Shown here one piece after another: positions 52,289 through 61,206 of a stretch of DNA of 64,000 nt. This stretch comes from 39-52-133 sp035531075 (lineage in GTDB: Bacteria; Pseudomonadota; Gammaproteobacteria; Burkholderiales; Gallionellaceae), in contig DATKTO010000007.1 in the NCBI GenBank assembly GCA_035531075.1, positions 124,001 to 188,000 on the forward strand. Direction: 5' to 3'. The notes under the pieces were generated by a model. It saw nothing but the letters and a program-made list of their open reading frames with translations. It had not been told where the DNA came from and searched no databases. How positions within the stretch are numbered: position 1 is the first letter of the stretch; each line of letters begins with the position of its first letter. Position numbers and translations under genes: made by a program.

Positions 52289-53293
52289 ATGAACGATCAA
52301 GGCGACAAGATAAGCGGGCAAGGTGAAAGAATTCAAAAAGTGCTGGCTCAGGCCGGCGTCGGCTCGCGCCGTGAGATGGAGGAATGGATAGCCGCGGGTC
52401 GCGTAACGGTGAACGGTGAACCTGCCACCCTGGGTATGCGCGTGGTCGAAGGCGATGTGCTGCGCGCGGACAAGCGTACGGTGCACGTCAAGGCACAGGA
52501 AGATAAAGACTATCCGCGCGTGTTGCTGTATCACAAGCAGGAAGGCGAGATTGTCAGCCGTGACGACCCTGAAAAGCGCACCAATGTTTTTGAGAAGCTG
52601 CCCAAGTTGCGCGGCATGAAGTGGATAGCCATTGGCCGCCTCGACTACAACACCAGCGGCCTGCTGATTTTTACCACCTCGGGCGAGCTGGCGAACCGCT
52701 TGATGCATCCGCGATTTGAAGTCGAGCGCGAGTATGCGGTGCGGGTGCAGGGAGAGATGACTCCGGAGCAGATGCGTCAGATGACCAAGCAGGGCATAGA
52801 GCTGGAAGACGGGCTGGTCAAGTTTGAAAAGCTCACCGACGAAGGTGGCGAGGGCTTCAATCACTGGTATCGCCTGGTGTTGAAAGAAGGGCGTAACCGC
52901 GTGGTGCGGCGCACCTTCGAGGCGCTGAATTTAACCATCAGCCGGCTGATGCGGGTACGGTTTGGAATTATCAATCTGCCACCCAGTATCAAGCGCGGCA
53001 AGATGGCCGAACTGGGCGAAGGTGAAGTGAATATGATCCTCGATTGGGTTGGTCTTGCTGCGCAACCCGATGAAGAGGTTGAACCCGTTCAGGTTGCTCG
53101 CGGCGTGGATAGCAAGTCAAAAGAAAAGGCTAATCCGTTCCAGCGCAAAGATCATCGGATTGAATCTGGCAAAGGCAGGCAAGCCGGGTCTGCCAAAGAT
53201 GGCAGGCTGGAATCTGCGAAGGGCGGACGCAAGCCCGGCGCAGCTGTCACTCGCGGTGGCCGCAATAAAACTAAAGCTGGCGTGAAAGCATAA
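52289..53293 (+). CDS. rluB: 23S rRNA pseudouridine-2605 synthase
   Basis: A 334-residue enzyme. S4 RNA-binding domain (RIQKVLAQAGVGSRREMEEW, RVTVNGE) and RsuA-type synthase domain with catalytic Asp in IGRLDYNTSGLLIFT, then NRVVRRTFEALNLTISRLMR. The C-terminal 75 residues are Lys/Arg/Gly-rich, an RNA-binding tail typical of RluB. ATG 52289 has an AAGGG ribosome site; GTG 52268 overlapping the recR stop is the alternative, adding seven residues. Confidence 0.92.
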   Translation: MNDQGDKISGQGERIQKVLAQAGVGSRREMEEWIAAGRVTVNGEPATLGMRVVEGDVLRADKRTVHVKAQEDKDYPRVLLYHKQEGEIVSRDDPEKRTNVFEKLPKLRGMKWIAIGRLDYNTSGLLIFTTSGELANRLMHPRFEVEREYAVRVQGEMTPEQMRQMTKQGIELEDGLVKFEKLTDEGGEGFNHWYRLVLKEGRNRVVRRTFEALNLTISRLMRVRFGIINLPPSIKRGKMAELGEGEVNMILDWVGLAAQPDEEVEPVQVARGVDSKSKEKANPFQRKDHRIESGKGRQAGSAKDGRLESAKGGRKPGAAVTRGGRNKTKAGVKA

Positions 53294-53314
53294 CTATCAT
53301 TAAAATCCTTGGGC

Positions 53315-53344
53315 TTGGGTAAGATTGTTAAATAAAGTTATAAT
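53315..53344 (+). promoter_or_regulatory. sigma-70 promoter before the cyclase-PEGA gene
   Basis: A perfect -10 TATAAT (53339-53344) with TTGGGT 18 bp upstream, 50 bp before the start codon. The weak -35 suggests modest or activated expression. Confidence 0.55.
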
Positions 53345-53394
53345 CCGCGGCAAGCGGCCACACACTTATTCTAAGATACATACGACAGGAAAGA

Positions 53395-54552
53395 ATGGAA
53401 GAGCGGGATAATAAAACCATAATATGCAGTGTGTTGTTTCTGGATATTGTGGAATATTCACAAAAAGCCGTTTCGGGGCAAATTTCCCTGAAGGAAGGCT
53501 TTAACGTCTTTTTGTCGACCGCGCTTGATGATATTCCCGTAAGAGATCGCATTATCCTGGACACCGGCGACGGTGCCGCAATCAGCTTCCTCGGCGACAT
53601 CGAAGATGCGCTCAAGGTTGGCCTGAGTATGCGTGAAAGCCTGCTTACCGCGGGTGTGCATATGGATCCGCCGTTGCTGGTGAGGATGGGCATCAATCTG
53701 GGGCCGGTGCGTCTGGTTAAGGATATTAACAACCAGCCTAATATCGTAGGTGACGGCATCAATGTAGCACAGCGTGTGATGGGCTTTGCCGATATCGGGC
53801 AGCTGCTGGTTTCGCGCTCTTACTACGATGCGGTATCTAGAATTTCGCAGGAATACGCAGGGATGTTTCATTACCAGGGTTCGCGTACTGACAAGCATGT
53901 GCGCGAGCATGAAGTTTATGCGATTGGCTATCCTGGCGAGTTCTCGCTGACAAAAAAAAATTCGGAAATAATAGTCAAAGTAAAAAAAGCAGCAGCCGAA
54001 CTGATGCATGGAGTCGGCAAATGGGCTGGCGGAATTTATGGCGCATACCAAAATGCCAGCAACAGGCAGCGGATTTTGTATCTTGCTGCCCCCGTGCTAT
54101 CACTGCTGCTGGTGGCGGCAGTTCTACCTGTTGTAAAACGAGGCTCAATTGCACCGGTGAAACAGGTGGTGGTGCGTTATTATCCTGATGCTGCGCAGGC
54201 GACATCGTCCGTTGCCGGATTCGCAGTGAAAAAATCTGAAGCAGTAAAAGTCATGAACGAAACCGCAAAGGTTAATTCTGCCAAAAAGATGGATAAACCG
54301 AGTATTGCCAGGGTGCGTACCCTGGAAGAAACCACCGGTGCTGCAGCCGTAATGAGCCTGGTGGTGTTGCCATGGGGAGAGGTTTACCTTGACGGCAGAA
54401 TGCAGGGTGTTTCACCTCCTCTGATAGAATTGCAGGTTGCACCAGGCAAACACGAAATTGAAATTAGAAATTCCAATTTTCCTGTTTATAAACAGACGAT
54501 TCAGCCTAAAGTGGGCGAAAAATTAAACATTAAACATACTTTCGCCAATTAA
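53395..54552 (+). CDS. class III cyclase-domain protein with TM and PEGA domain
   Basis: A 385-residue membrane protein. The N-terminal 1-185 is a class III nucleotide-cyclase fold: metal Asp17 in LFLDIVEYS and Asp59 in LDTGDGAAISF, then MGINLGPVRLV and NIVGDGINVAQRVMGFA, the segment with the purine and transition-state residues (Asn, Arg). One membrane helix lies at about 225-247. The outer part ends in a PEGA domain (about 315-385). A lipoprotein and a Ser/Thr kinase follow on the same strand, suggesting one module. Whether it makes cAMP or only senses a nucleotide is not decided. Confidence 0.8.
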   Translation: MEERDNKTIICSVLFLDIVEYSQKAVSGQISLKEGFNVFLSTALDDIPVRDRIILDTGDGAAISFLGDIEDALKVGLSMRESLLTAGVHMDPPLLVRMGINLGPVRLVKDINNQPNIVGDGINVAQRVMGFADIGQLLVSRSYYDAVSRISQEYAGMFHYQGSRTDKHVREHEVYAIGYPGEFSLTKKNSEIIVKVKKAAAELMHGVGKWAGGIYGAYQNASNRQRILYLAAPVLSLLLVAAVLPVVKRGSIAPVKQVVVRYYPDAAQATSSVAGFAVKKSEAVKVMNETAKVNSAKKMDKPSIARVRTLEETTGAAAVMSLVVLPWGEVYLDGRMQGVSPPLIELQVAPGKHEIEIRNSNFPVYKQTIQPKVGEKLNIKHTFAN

Positions 54553-54559
54553 CCGAATA

Positions 54560-54991
54560 ATGGGCTTTGTCAAATTGCACTTACGTACAATATTTTTAGG
54601 CGGATTGGCCGTGCTCTTGATGAGCGGATGCCAGACCACGAAAACATGGAATCCTTTTGCGTGCGATGCGGCGCATGCCGGTGGCGCGGCTACGCCCACG
54701 GATAAAAAATTGAATTATGGTGTGCTGAGTTATGAGGAAGGCAACTACCAGGCTTCCATCATGGCTCTGCAAGGTGTGCTTGACACAGGTTTAAGCGGCA
54801 AACCAGAGCAGGTCAAGGCATATAAATACCTTGCATTTATTCAGTGTGTATCAGGCCGGGAAGCAATGTGCCGTGACTACTTTAAAAAGGCGCTTGAAAT
54901 TGATCCTAATTTCAATCTGGATACAGCGGAGGCTGGTCATCCGCTCTGGGGTCCGGCATTCCGAAGTGTGAAAAGCAAATTTGCAAAATAA
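54560..54991 (+). CDS. TPR-containing lipoprotein
   Basis: A 143-residue lipoprotein. The signal ends in the lipobox LMSGC (Cys24), followed by QTTKTWNPF. Two TPR-like helical pairs occur at about 60-125 (LSYEEGNYQASIMALQGVLDTGL and VSGREAMCRDYFKKALEIDPNFNL). It starts 7 bp after the cyclase gene, hence one operon. A scaffold role, perhaps linking the PEGA domain to the envelope, is inferred. Confidence 0.8.
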   Translation: MGFVKLHLRTIFLGGLAVLLMSGCQTTKTWNPFACDAAHAGGAATPTDKKLNYGVLSYEEGNYQASIMALQGVLDTGLSGKPEQVKAYKYLAFIQCVSGREAMCRDYFKKALEIDPNFNLDTAEAGHPLWGPAFRSVKSKFAK

Positions 54992-55031
54992 GTTATGAGC
55001 GTTTATACAAATACCAACCGTGGTCGGATTT

Positions 55032-56330
55032 ATGATTAGCCAGCTGGGCCGCTACAATATTATCGGTGAGCTGGGTCAGGGCGCGATGGGTACTGTCTAT
55101 AAGGCAGTTGACCCGTTGATTGATCGTATCGTCGCAATAAAGACCATTAACCTGAGTCTGGCGATGGACGAAAAGGATGAGTACGAATCACGTTTCTATC
55201 AAGAGGCCAAAGCCGCAGGTCGCTTAAGTCACCCCAATATTGTCACCATTTACGATGTGGGCAAAAGTGGTGAAATTGCCTACATTGCAATGGAGTTTCT
55301 GCAAGGCCGTGAGCTAAGGGATATCCTCAATGATGGCAAGCGTATGCCGGTTGAGCAGGTGATCAATGTAGTGGCGCAGGTTGCGCAGGGCTTGGCCTAT
55401 GCGCATGAGAATGGGATCGTGCATCGTGATGTCAAGCCGTCCAATATCATGATCGTACGTGATGGTCATGTGAAAATAACCGATTTTGGCATTGCACGCA
55501 TGGCATCAGCCGCCGTGCGCACACAGACCGGTATGGTGCTGGGCTCCCCCAAATACATGTCTCCGGAACAGGTGGTGGGCAAGCAGACCGACCAGCGTTC
55601 GGATATTTTCTCGCTGGGCGTCATGCTGTATGAAATGCTTACCGGACAAGCACCGTTTGCCGGCGAGAACATTAATGCCATCATGTATCAAACGTTGAAT
55701 AGCGTGCCGCCTCCGCCCAGTACACTGAGTCCCAATGTGCCGGAAATGCTGAATTTTATTGTGGCCAAGGCACTGGCAAAGAAGCTGGAGCACCGCTATC
55801 AGGACGCCAAAGAGTTCGCTGGCGATTTGTATGCCTGTCGCGACAGGTTGCCACGCCCCACCAGCGCCCATAATGTGGCCCAGCCCAGGTCAACGGTTGC
55901 ATCGAGCGTGAAACGGCCTGATGCTATTCATGTGGGCAAACATGTGGATACCAGCGAAGATGAATCCAGGCCGGTGCCAACCCTGGGTTTGTCTGCCGCG
56001 TTTGACTCTGCCGCAGCTACCATGCGTCTGGCCGCGATGACGGGCACGATTGAAGAGGTCGAGGAGTTTTCAAAAACGTTTAAAATGCCCATTCCTGATC
56101 TTAAGGATATCAACAGGGTGAGCCCTGACTCATCGGTGGCTACCTTGCCTTTAACGCCTAAGCCCAAGATTGAGCCGCCCGTTTTCTCCAAGCCCAGGGC
56201 GATGCCTGTCAAAGATTCCTATCAGGGCAGGCCGGCTGAAAACGCAGGTTCGGGAAGAGGAAATTTACTGATCATAGCCGTTGTCGTAGTGGTTGTGCTG
56301 GGCCTGCTTTCGGTGTTTGTCTTCAAGTAG
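55032..56330 (+). CDS. membrane-anchored Ser/Thr protein kinase (PknB-like)
   Basis: A 432-residue kinase. Gly loop ELGQGAMGTVYKA, Lys in VAIKTINL, HRDVKPSNIM (RD type), ITDFGIAR and YMSPEQVVG; the domain ends near residue 270. A linker rich in Pro and Ser follows, then a C-terminal membrane helix (about 412-432) with very little beyond it, so no extracellular sensor. GTG 55020 is in frame, but ATG 55032 is preferred. It is third in the cyclase-lipoprotein-kinase run, and one base overlaps YgfX downstream. A second kinase (33019) lacks the RD motif. Confidence 0.9.
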   Translation: MISQLGRYNIIGELGQGAMGTVYKAVDPLIDRIVAIKTINLSLAMDEKDEYESRFYQEAKAAGRLSHPNIVTIYDVGKSGEIAYIAMEFLQGRELRDILNDGKRMPVEQVINVVAQVAQGLAYAHENGIVHRDVKPSNIMIVRDGHVKITDFGIARMASAAVRTQTGMVLGSPKYMSPEQVVGKQTDQRSDIFSLGVMLYEMLTGQAPFAGENINAIMYQTLNSVPPPPSTLSPNVPEMLNFIVAKALAKKLEHRYQDAKEFAGDLYACRDRLPRPTSAHNVAQPRSTVASSVKRPDAIHVGKHVDTSEDESRPVPTLGLSAAFDSAAATMRLAAMTGTIEEVEEFSKTFKMPIPDLKDINRVSPDSSVATLPLTPKPKIEPPVFSKPRAMPVKDSYQGRPAENAGSGRGNLLIIAVVVVVVLGLLSVFVFK

Positions 56331-56779
56331 TGAGTCAGGCATGCCCTTCAGTTGCTGAAATCGGGGGGCCTACTGTTTTTAAGCTGTACCCCTCCCGTAT
56401 CTGCTCGGTTTTGCTGTTTGCTGTTCATTTCCTTGCCACACTGATCGTTTTTCTGCTGCCACTAACCGTTCTGGTAAAAGCTGCATTTGCCGTTTTGTTG
56501 GCGGGTTCTCTTGCCTATTATTTCAGACGTGATGCCTGGCTCTCGTTATCTTCATCGCCTGTTGCGATACGCATTGAGGGCATCAATATTACATTGTTCT
56601 CGCGCGCGGGCAGCGAAGTGTATGGTCAATATCAAGTGACAGCGTGGACCCCGGTTCTCACCATTTTGAATGTTTTGCCACAGGGGGAAAAGAGAACGCG
56701 TTCAGTCGTAATTTTTCCGGACAGCATGGATACGGAACGCTTCCGTGAGTTGCGCATGCTGTTGAAATGGGGCGGCTGA
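56330..56779 (+). CDS. ygfX: YgfX/CptA-like membrane protein
   Basis: A 149-residue inner-membrane protein of the YgfX type. Two close membrane helices (about 25-65, VLLFAVHFLATLIVFLLPL and LLAGSLAYYF) are followed by a cytoplasmic beta-rich domain (IRIEGINITLFSRAGSEVYGQYQVT, VVIFPDSMDTERFRELRMLL), the family's hallmark. Start GTG 56330 overlaps the kinase stop by one base. In proteobacteria ygfX usually lies next to nadB or sdhE, as here. Roles in cell-shape or toxin-antitoxin have been proposed for E. coli YgfX; not certain here. Confidence 0.78.
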   Translation: MSQACPSVAEIGGPTVFKLYPSRICSVLLFAVHFLATLIVFLLPLTVLVKAAFAVLLAGSLAYYFRRDAWLSLSSSPVAIRIEGINITLFSRAGSEVYGQYQVTAWTPVLTILNVLPQGEKRTRSVVIFPDSMDTERFRELRMLLKWGG

Positions 56780-56815
56780 AATTAATGATTCTCCAGCTTT
56801 CCCCGGATCACGGTG

Positions 56816-58402
56816 TCACACCGAAAGCTCGTAATTGGGTGGCGTCAGGATGCTTGGTATCGCCAGCGGCAGTGTTTCCGGATAATCTTTACTGTAATGC
56901 AGGCCGCGGCTTTCGTGACGTGATAGTGCGCACTGCACAATGAGATCGGCGCTCAATACCAGATTCCTGAGTTCAAGCAAGTCGGCGCTGACATGAAAAT
57001 GGTTGTAATACTCATTGATTTCTTCGTGCAACAGCTGGATGCGGTGCTGTGCCCGCTGCAATCTTTTGCTTGTGCGCACAATGCCAACGTAGTCCCACAT
57101 GAAGCGGCGCAACTCGGCCCAGTTGTGTGAGATCACCACCGCCTCGTCCGCATCCGTTACCTGGCTTTCATCCCATTCGGGCAGTTGAATAAGACCTTCG
57201 GCTTGTTGGGCGAGTATATCGATGGAAGCCGCTTCGGCAAACACCAGGCATTCGAGCAGTGAATTGCTGGCCAGACGGTTGGCACCATGCAGTCCGGTAT
57301 ATGACGTTTCACCAATCGCATACAGATGGTCGACGTCGGTGCGGCCATGCAAATCGGCCATGATGCCGCCGCAGGTGAAATGTACGGCCGGCACTACGGG
57401 AATGGGTTCGCGCGAAATGTCGATACCCAGCTCCAGGCAGCGGGCATAGATATTGGGGAAGTGCTGCTGCAGAAACTCTTTGCTCTGATGTGATATATCC
57501 AGATAAACGCAATCCAGACCGTGGGTTTTCATTTCGAAGTCGATGGCGCGCGCTACCACATCACGCGGGGCCAGTTCGGCGCGGGCATCGTGCCTCGCCA
57601 TAAAGGGGGTGCCGTCCGGTAATTTGAGTATGCCGCCTTCGCCGCGCACGGCCTCGCTGATTAAAAATGATTTGGCATGCGGGTGATACAGGCAGGTGGG
57701 ATGAAACTGGATAAATTCCATATTCGCCACCCTGCATCCGGCACGCCAGCCCATCGCAATGCCATCCCCTGTGGCCGTGTCCGGATTGGTGGTATAGAGG
57801 TACACCTTGCCGGCACCGCCCGTTGCCAAGGTGGTATTGTGAGCGCTGATGGTGATGATTTCGCCGCTCAAGGTGTTCAGTGCGTAAGCGCCGTAGCAGC
57901 GGTTGTCGTGCAATCCCAGCTTGTTGCCTGTTATCAGGTCGATGGCGATGTGCTGTTCCAGCAATGTAATATTGGGGTGTGCCATCACCTTGGCCGCAAT
58001 GCTTTGTTGCACCGCCAGGCCGGTGGCATCTGCGGCATGGATAATGCGGCGGTGGCTATGTCCACCTTCACGTGTCAGGTGGTAGCTGTTGTCGCTGTCG
58101 CGGCTGAATGGAACACCTTGTGCTATCAGCCAGTCTATTGCTGACTTGCCGTTCTCAACCACATAACGCGTGGTGGCGGGATCGCACAGGCCTGCACCGG
58201 CTATATGCGTGTCATTGATATGCTCTTCCCATGAGTCATCCGGAGACAGCACCGCCGCGATGCCGCCCTGTGCCCAGGCGCTCGCCCCATCCAGCAATGA
58301 TTTTTTTGTGATGACAGCAACTTTCTGCTGGCCGGCCAGCTTCAGTGCCAATGACAGGCCGGCCAAGCCGCTGCCGATGATAAGTGAGTCAAATTTCAAC
58401 AT
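56816..58402 (-). CDS. nadB: L-aspartate oxidase
   Basis: A 528-residue FAD enzyme that oxidises aspartate to iminoaspartate in NAD synthesis. FAD-binding DSLIIGSGLAGLSLALKLAG at the N-terminus, GASAWAQGGIAAVL, then HSHRRIIHAADATG, ATGGAGKVYLYTTNP, CGGIMADLHGRTDVDHLYAIGE and a C-terminal helical domain. Complete. It faces away from rpoE; the 229-bp spacer holds both promoters. Confidence 0.95.
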   Translation of the reverse strand: MLKFDSLIIGSGLAGLSLALKLAGQQKVAVITKKSLLDGASAWAQGGIAAVLSPDDSWEEHINDTHIAGAGLCDPATTRYVVENGKSAIDWLIAQGVPFSRDSDNSYHLTREGGHSHRRIIHAADATGLAVQQSIAAKVMAHPNITLLEQHIAIDLITGNKLGLHDNRCYGAYALNTLSGEIITISAHNTTLATGGAGKVYLYTTNPDTATGDGIAMGWRAGCRVANMEFIQFHPTCLYHPHAKSFLISEAVRGEGGILKLPDGTPFMARHDARAELAPRDVVARAIDFEMKTHGLDCVYLDISHQSKEFLQQHFPNIYARCLELGIDISREPIPVVPAVHFTCGGIMADLHGRTDVDHLYAIGETSYTGLHGANRLASNSLLECLVFAEAASIDILAQQAEGLIQLPEWDESQVTDADEAVVISHNWAELRRFMWDYVGIVRTSKRLQRAQHRIQLLHEEINEYYNHFHVSADLLELRNLVLSADLIVQCALSRHESRGLHYSKDYPETLPLAIPSILTPPNYELSV

Positions 58403-58497
58403 TATTGGGAGGGTTTCTGTTATTCCTTAGTCCGAACTATAGACTATAGCAAATTAATGCGGGTCAAATTGTATGCTCTGAAATCATGCATTGTTGT

Positions 58498-58526
58498 GAA
58501 CTAAATCAGGATATTTGTGTCTTTGA
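58498..58526 (+). promoter_or_regulatory. candidate sigma-E promoter upstream of rpoE
   Basis: GAACTA (58498-58503), 16 bases, then TCTTTGA (58520-58526) resembles the sigma-E pattern GAACTT-N16-TCTGA. RpoE commonly activates its own operon. It lies 106 bases before the rpoE ATG. Confidence 0.4.
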
Positions 58527-58631
58527 GAATATATCAGGCAATGCTGACGCTAAGTGCCTGTGAGGTTATACTAGAATAAAGTTTGCTCCTTGTTTTGTGA
58601 GCAATGAAATTATAGTCTGGGGTAACCGGGA

Positions 58632-59231
58632 ATGGGCGACAAGGAAGTCGATCAGCAATTGGTGGAACGCGCTCAACGCGGTGATAAGCACGCCTTTGAA
58701 TTACTGGTGGCCAAATATCAGCGCAGGTTGGGGCGTCTAATCTCACGCTTTGTGCGTGACTCCGCTGAGGCCGAGGATGTGACGCAAGAGGCGTTCATCA
58801 AGGCATATCGTGCTTTGCCCGCATTTCGCGGTGAAAGTGCCTTTTATACATGGCTTTATCGTATAGGTATCAATACTGCTAAAAATTATTTAGTGACGCT
58901 GGGCAGGCGTGCACCGACGAGTACGCAGTTTGATGCTGAGGAATCAGAAGACTTTGAGGGGTCGGAATTGCTGCAGGATGTAAATACGCCTGAAAATGAA
59001 TTGATGAGCAAGCAAGTGGCCGGGGTCGTGAATACCTCATTGTTGCAGCTGCCCGAGGACTTGCGCACCGCATTGACCCTGCGTGAAATTGAAGGATTGA
59101 GCTACGAAGAAATTTCCGAAATAATGAATTGCCCGATAGGAACGGTGCGATCCAGAATATTCCGGGCGAGAGAATCGATTGCAACTAATTTACGCCCGCT
59201 GTTGGGTACTAGTCAGGCCAAGAGGTGGTAA
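58632..59231 (+). CDS. rpoE: RNA polymerase sigma factor RpoE
   Basis: A 199-residue ECF sigma factor for envelope stress. Region 2 (VAKYQRRLGRLISRFVRDSAEAEDVTQEAFIKAYRAL, residues about 27-65) and region 4 (LPEDLRTALTLREIEGLSYEEISEIMNCPIGTVRSRIFRARE, about 138-180). It heads rpoE-rseA-mucB-rseC-mucD, the classic order. RseA overlaps its end. Confidence 0.95.
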   Translation: MGDKEVDQQLVERAQRGDKHAFELLVAKYQRRLGRLISRFVRDSAEAEDVTQEAFIKAYRALPAFRGESAFYTWLYRIGINTAKNYLVTLGRRAPTSTQFDAEESEDFEGSELLQDVNTPENELMSKQVAGVVNTSLLQLPEDLRTALTLREIEGLSYEEISEIMNCPIGTVRSRIFRARESIATNLRPLLGTSQAKRW

Positions 59232-59233
59232 GC

Positions 59234-59734
59234 ATGAAACAAGATATTTCAGCATTGATGGATGGTGAGTTGTGCGGGGACGAGGCAGACGAATTGCTGG
59301 GCAAGATTAAACGTCATCCTGAAGCTCAACAGGAATGGTTGACCTATCATTTAATCGGCGATGCTTTGCGCCAGCCGGATTATATATCCATGAACATGCA
59401 TGCCGCTTTTGTCGAACGACTGCATGCTGAGCCTACGGTTTTGGCACCTCACAGCCGGCGCAACTCAGTAGCCGGCGTGTTTGCGATGTCTGCTGTGGCA
59501 TCCATTATGGCGATAGCTTTTCTGGCTTGGCTGTCGGTGAAGCTGTATACCGAACCGGCCATTCAGATGGCTCGGCAGCCCGCCAATGCCGAGAGTAATG
59601 TCAGCCTTCCCATCAATGAAGCAATGAACGATTATCTGCTGGCTCACAAGGAATTCTCTCCCAGCAGCGATGTGCGAGGTGCGGCATCATATATCCGCAC
59701 TGTGGCGGTCAGACAAACAGTGGCGGGGCAGTAG
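59234..59734 (+). CDS. rseA: anti-sigma-E factor RseA/MucA
   Basis: A 166-residue membrane protein. N-terminal cytoplasmic domain (KQDISALMDGELCGDEADELL) holds sigma-E; LTYHLIGDALRQPD is typical. One membrane helix at about 77-97. GTG 59225 is open, but ATG 59234 follows GAGGTGG. Regulated cleavage in the periplasmic part releases RpoE in the known system. Confidence 0.9.
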   Translation: MKQDISALMDGELCGDEADELLGKIKRHPEAQQEWLTYHLIGDALRQPDYISMNMHAAFVERLHAEPTVLAPHSRRNSVAGVFAMSAVASIMAIAFLAWLSVKLYTEPAIQMARQPANAESNVSLPINEAMNDYLLAHKEFSPSSDVRGAASYIRTVAVRQTVAGQ

Positions 59735-60726
59735 TGATAATTTCCATACTGAAACTCAAAATTGGTTTGGCTTTTGCACTGTTGTTCGCGGTATCAGGCG
59801 TTTTAGCTGAGCCAATATCGCAAGATGACTTGAATTTGTTAAAGAAGATAGTTTTTGCGGCCCATCGAACCGACTACAGCGGCACATTCATCTACCAATC
59901 CGGAAATTACGTTGAGACTTCACGCATCACTCATATCGCAGATGGCGAGAATGAGCATGAGAGACTGGAAGGTCTGGATGGCGAGCGCAGTGAAATAATA
60001 CGGAAAAACAATGAAATATGGTGCTATCTCGGCGACCGCAAGATGATGGTGGCCAAGCGTGATGGTGCGCGCACATTTCCCGCGCTGTTGCCAGAGCAGT
60101 TGTCGCTGCTGCAGGAGAACTATCTGATCCGTCACGGCGAAGAGGACCGGGTTGCGGGATTTAATGCTCACAGCATTATTTTTCAACCCCGAGACAAGAT
60201 GCGATATACGCACAAGATGTGGGCGCATAGTGATTCCGGTTTGTTGCTGAAGGCAGAGGTTCAGGATGAAAATGCGCACCTCATCGAACAATATGCATTC
60301 ACACAACTGAACATAGGCGGTGACCTTGACCGCAAATGGATGGCGCAGAATAGAGCAGCAGAGCCAAACGCATCAGGCAATACCGCATCCACCCAGAGTG
60401 CGCGTACGGTACCCAGTGAAAGCGGATGGAGAGTGTATGCACTGCCTGCCGGTTTTAAAAAAATCACAGAAGTGACTCGGCATTTGCGGGGTAACGCCGT
60501 ACCGGTAACGCATCTTGTCTATTCCGACGGACTGGCCGGAATTTCAGTATTCATCGAGAAGCTGGGCGATAAGCCTGGCGTAAAGCAGGGCTTGTATAGC
60601 AGGGGCGTGATCCAGGTTTTCACCAAGGTGCTGGATGGCAATTTATTGACGGTGGTTGGAGAAGTGCCGCCGCGCACGGTGATACAAGTGGCCGAGTCGG
60701 TACATAATGGAGGGCAGCACAAATGA
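59734..60726 (+). CDS. mucB: sigma-E regulatory protein RseB/MucB
   Basis: A 330-residue periplasmic protein with a signal peptide (IGLAFALLFAVSGVLA). Two lipid-binding-like domains: FAAHRTDYSGTFIYQSGNYVETSRITH, EHERLEGLDGERSEIIRKN and YSDGLAGISVFIEKLG. It protects RseA from DegS cleavage. GTG 59734 overlaps the rseA stop by one base. Confidence 0.93.
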   Translation: MIISILKLKIGLAFALLFAVSGVLAEPISQDDLNLLKKIVFAAHRTDYSGTFIYQSGNYVETSRITHIADGENEHERLEGLDGERSEIIRKNNEIWCYLGDRKMMVAKRDGARTFPALLPEQLSLLQENYLIRHGEEDRVAGFNAHSIIFQPRDKMRYTHKMWAHSDSGLLLKAEVQDENAHLIEQYAFTQLNIGGDLDRKWMAQNRAAEPNASGNTASTQSARTVPSESGWRVYALPAGFKKITEVTRHLRGNAVPVTHLVYSDGLAGISVFIEKLGDKPGVKQGLYSRGVIQVFTKVLDGNLLTVVGEVPPRTVIQVAESVHNGGQHK

Positions 60727-61163
60727 TAGAAACGCGTGCCATCGTGATTCGTGTTGAGGGCAATGATGCCCTGGTTGAATCCACTCAGGGCGGCGGCTGC
60801 GGTAGCTGTGACAGTGAAAATGGCTGCGGCAGTGGCAAGCTGTCTCAGTTATTTTGCAGCGAGCCGCGACGATTTCACGTTCGCAATGACGGCAATGCGC
60901 AAGTAGGCGCTTTGGTGCAGGTTACGCTGGCTGACGGAGTCTTGCTGCGCAGCGCTCTCGTGGTGTATATGCTGCCGTTGGTATTGTTGCTGGGTGGCGC
61001 GATTATCGGCGCGCATTGGGCGAGTGATGCGGCGAGCAGCGATAGCTATTCGGCGTTGGGCGGTCTCATGGGCTTGGCATCGGGTTTTGTGCTGGTAAAA
61101 GGATTGTCGTTGCGGCGGCGCTTGGCATCGGTTGCGCAGCCGGTGATTTTGTCATCTGATTAA
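60723..61163 (+). CDS. rseC: SoxR-reducing/RseC family protein
   Basis: A 146-residue inner-membrane protein. N-terminal cysteine cluster (GGGCGSCDSENGCGSG plus a Cys at LFC), two membrane helices (about 80-100 and 110-130). RseC modulates sigma-E signalling and belongs to a family involved in SoxR reduction. Starts inside the mucB stop (ATGA). Confidence 0.9.
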   Translation: MIETRAIVIRVEGNDALVESTQGGGCGSCDSENGCGSGKLSQLFCSEPRRFHVRNDGNAQVGALVQVTLADGVLLRSALVVYMLPLVLLLGGAIIGAHWASDAASSDSYSALGGLMGLASGFVLVKGLSLRRRLASVAQPVILSSD

Positions 61164-61206
61164 GGTGTTTGTATCAACTGCATATCGAGAACGAAGGAAA
61201 AGGGAA

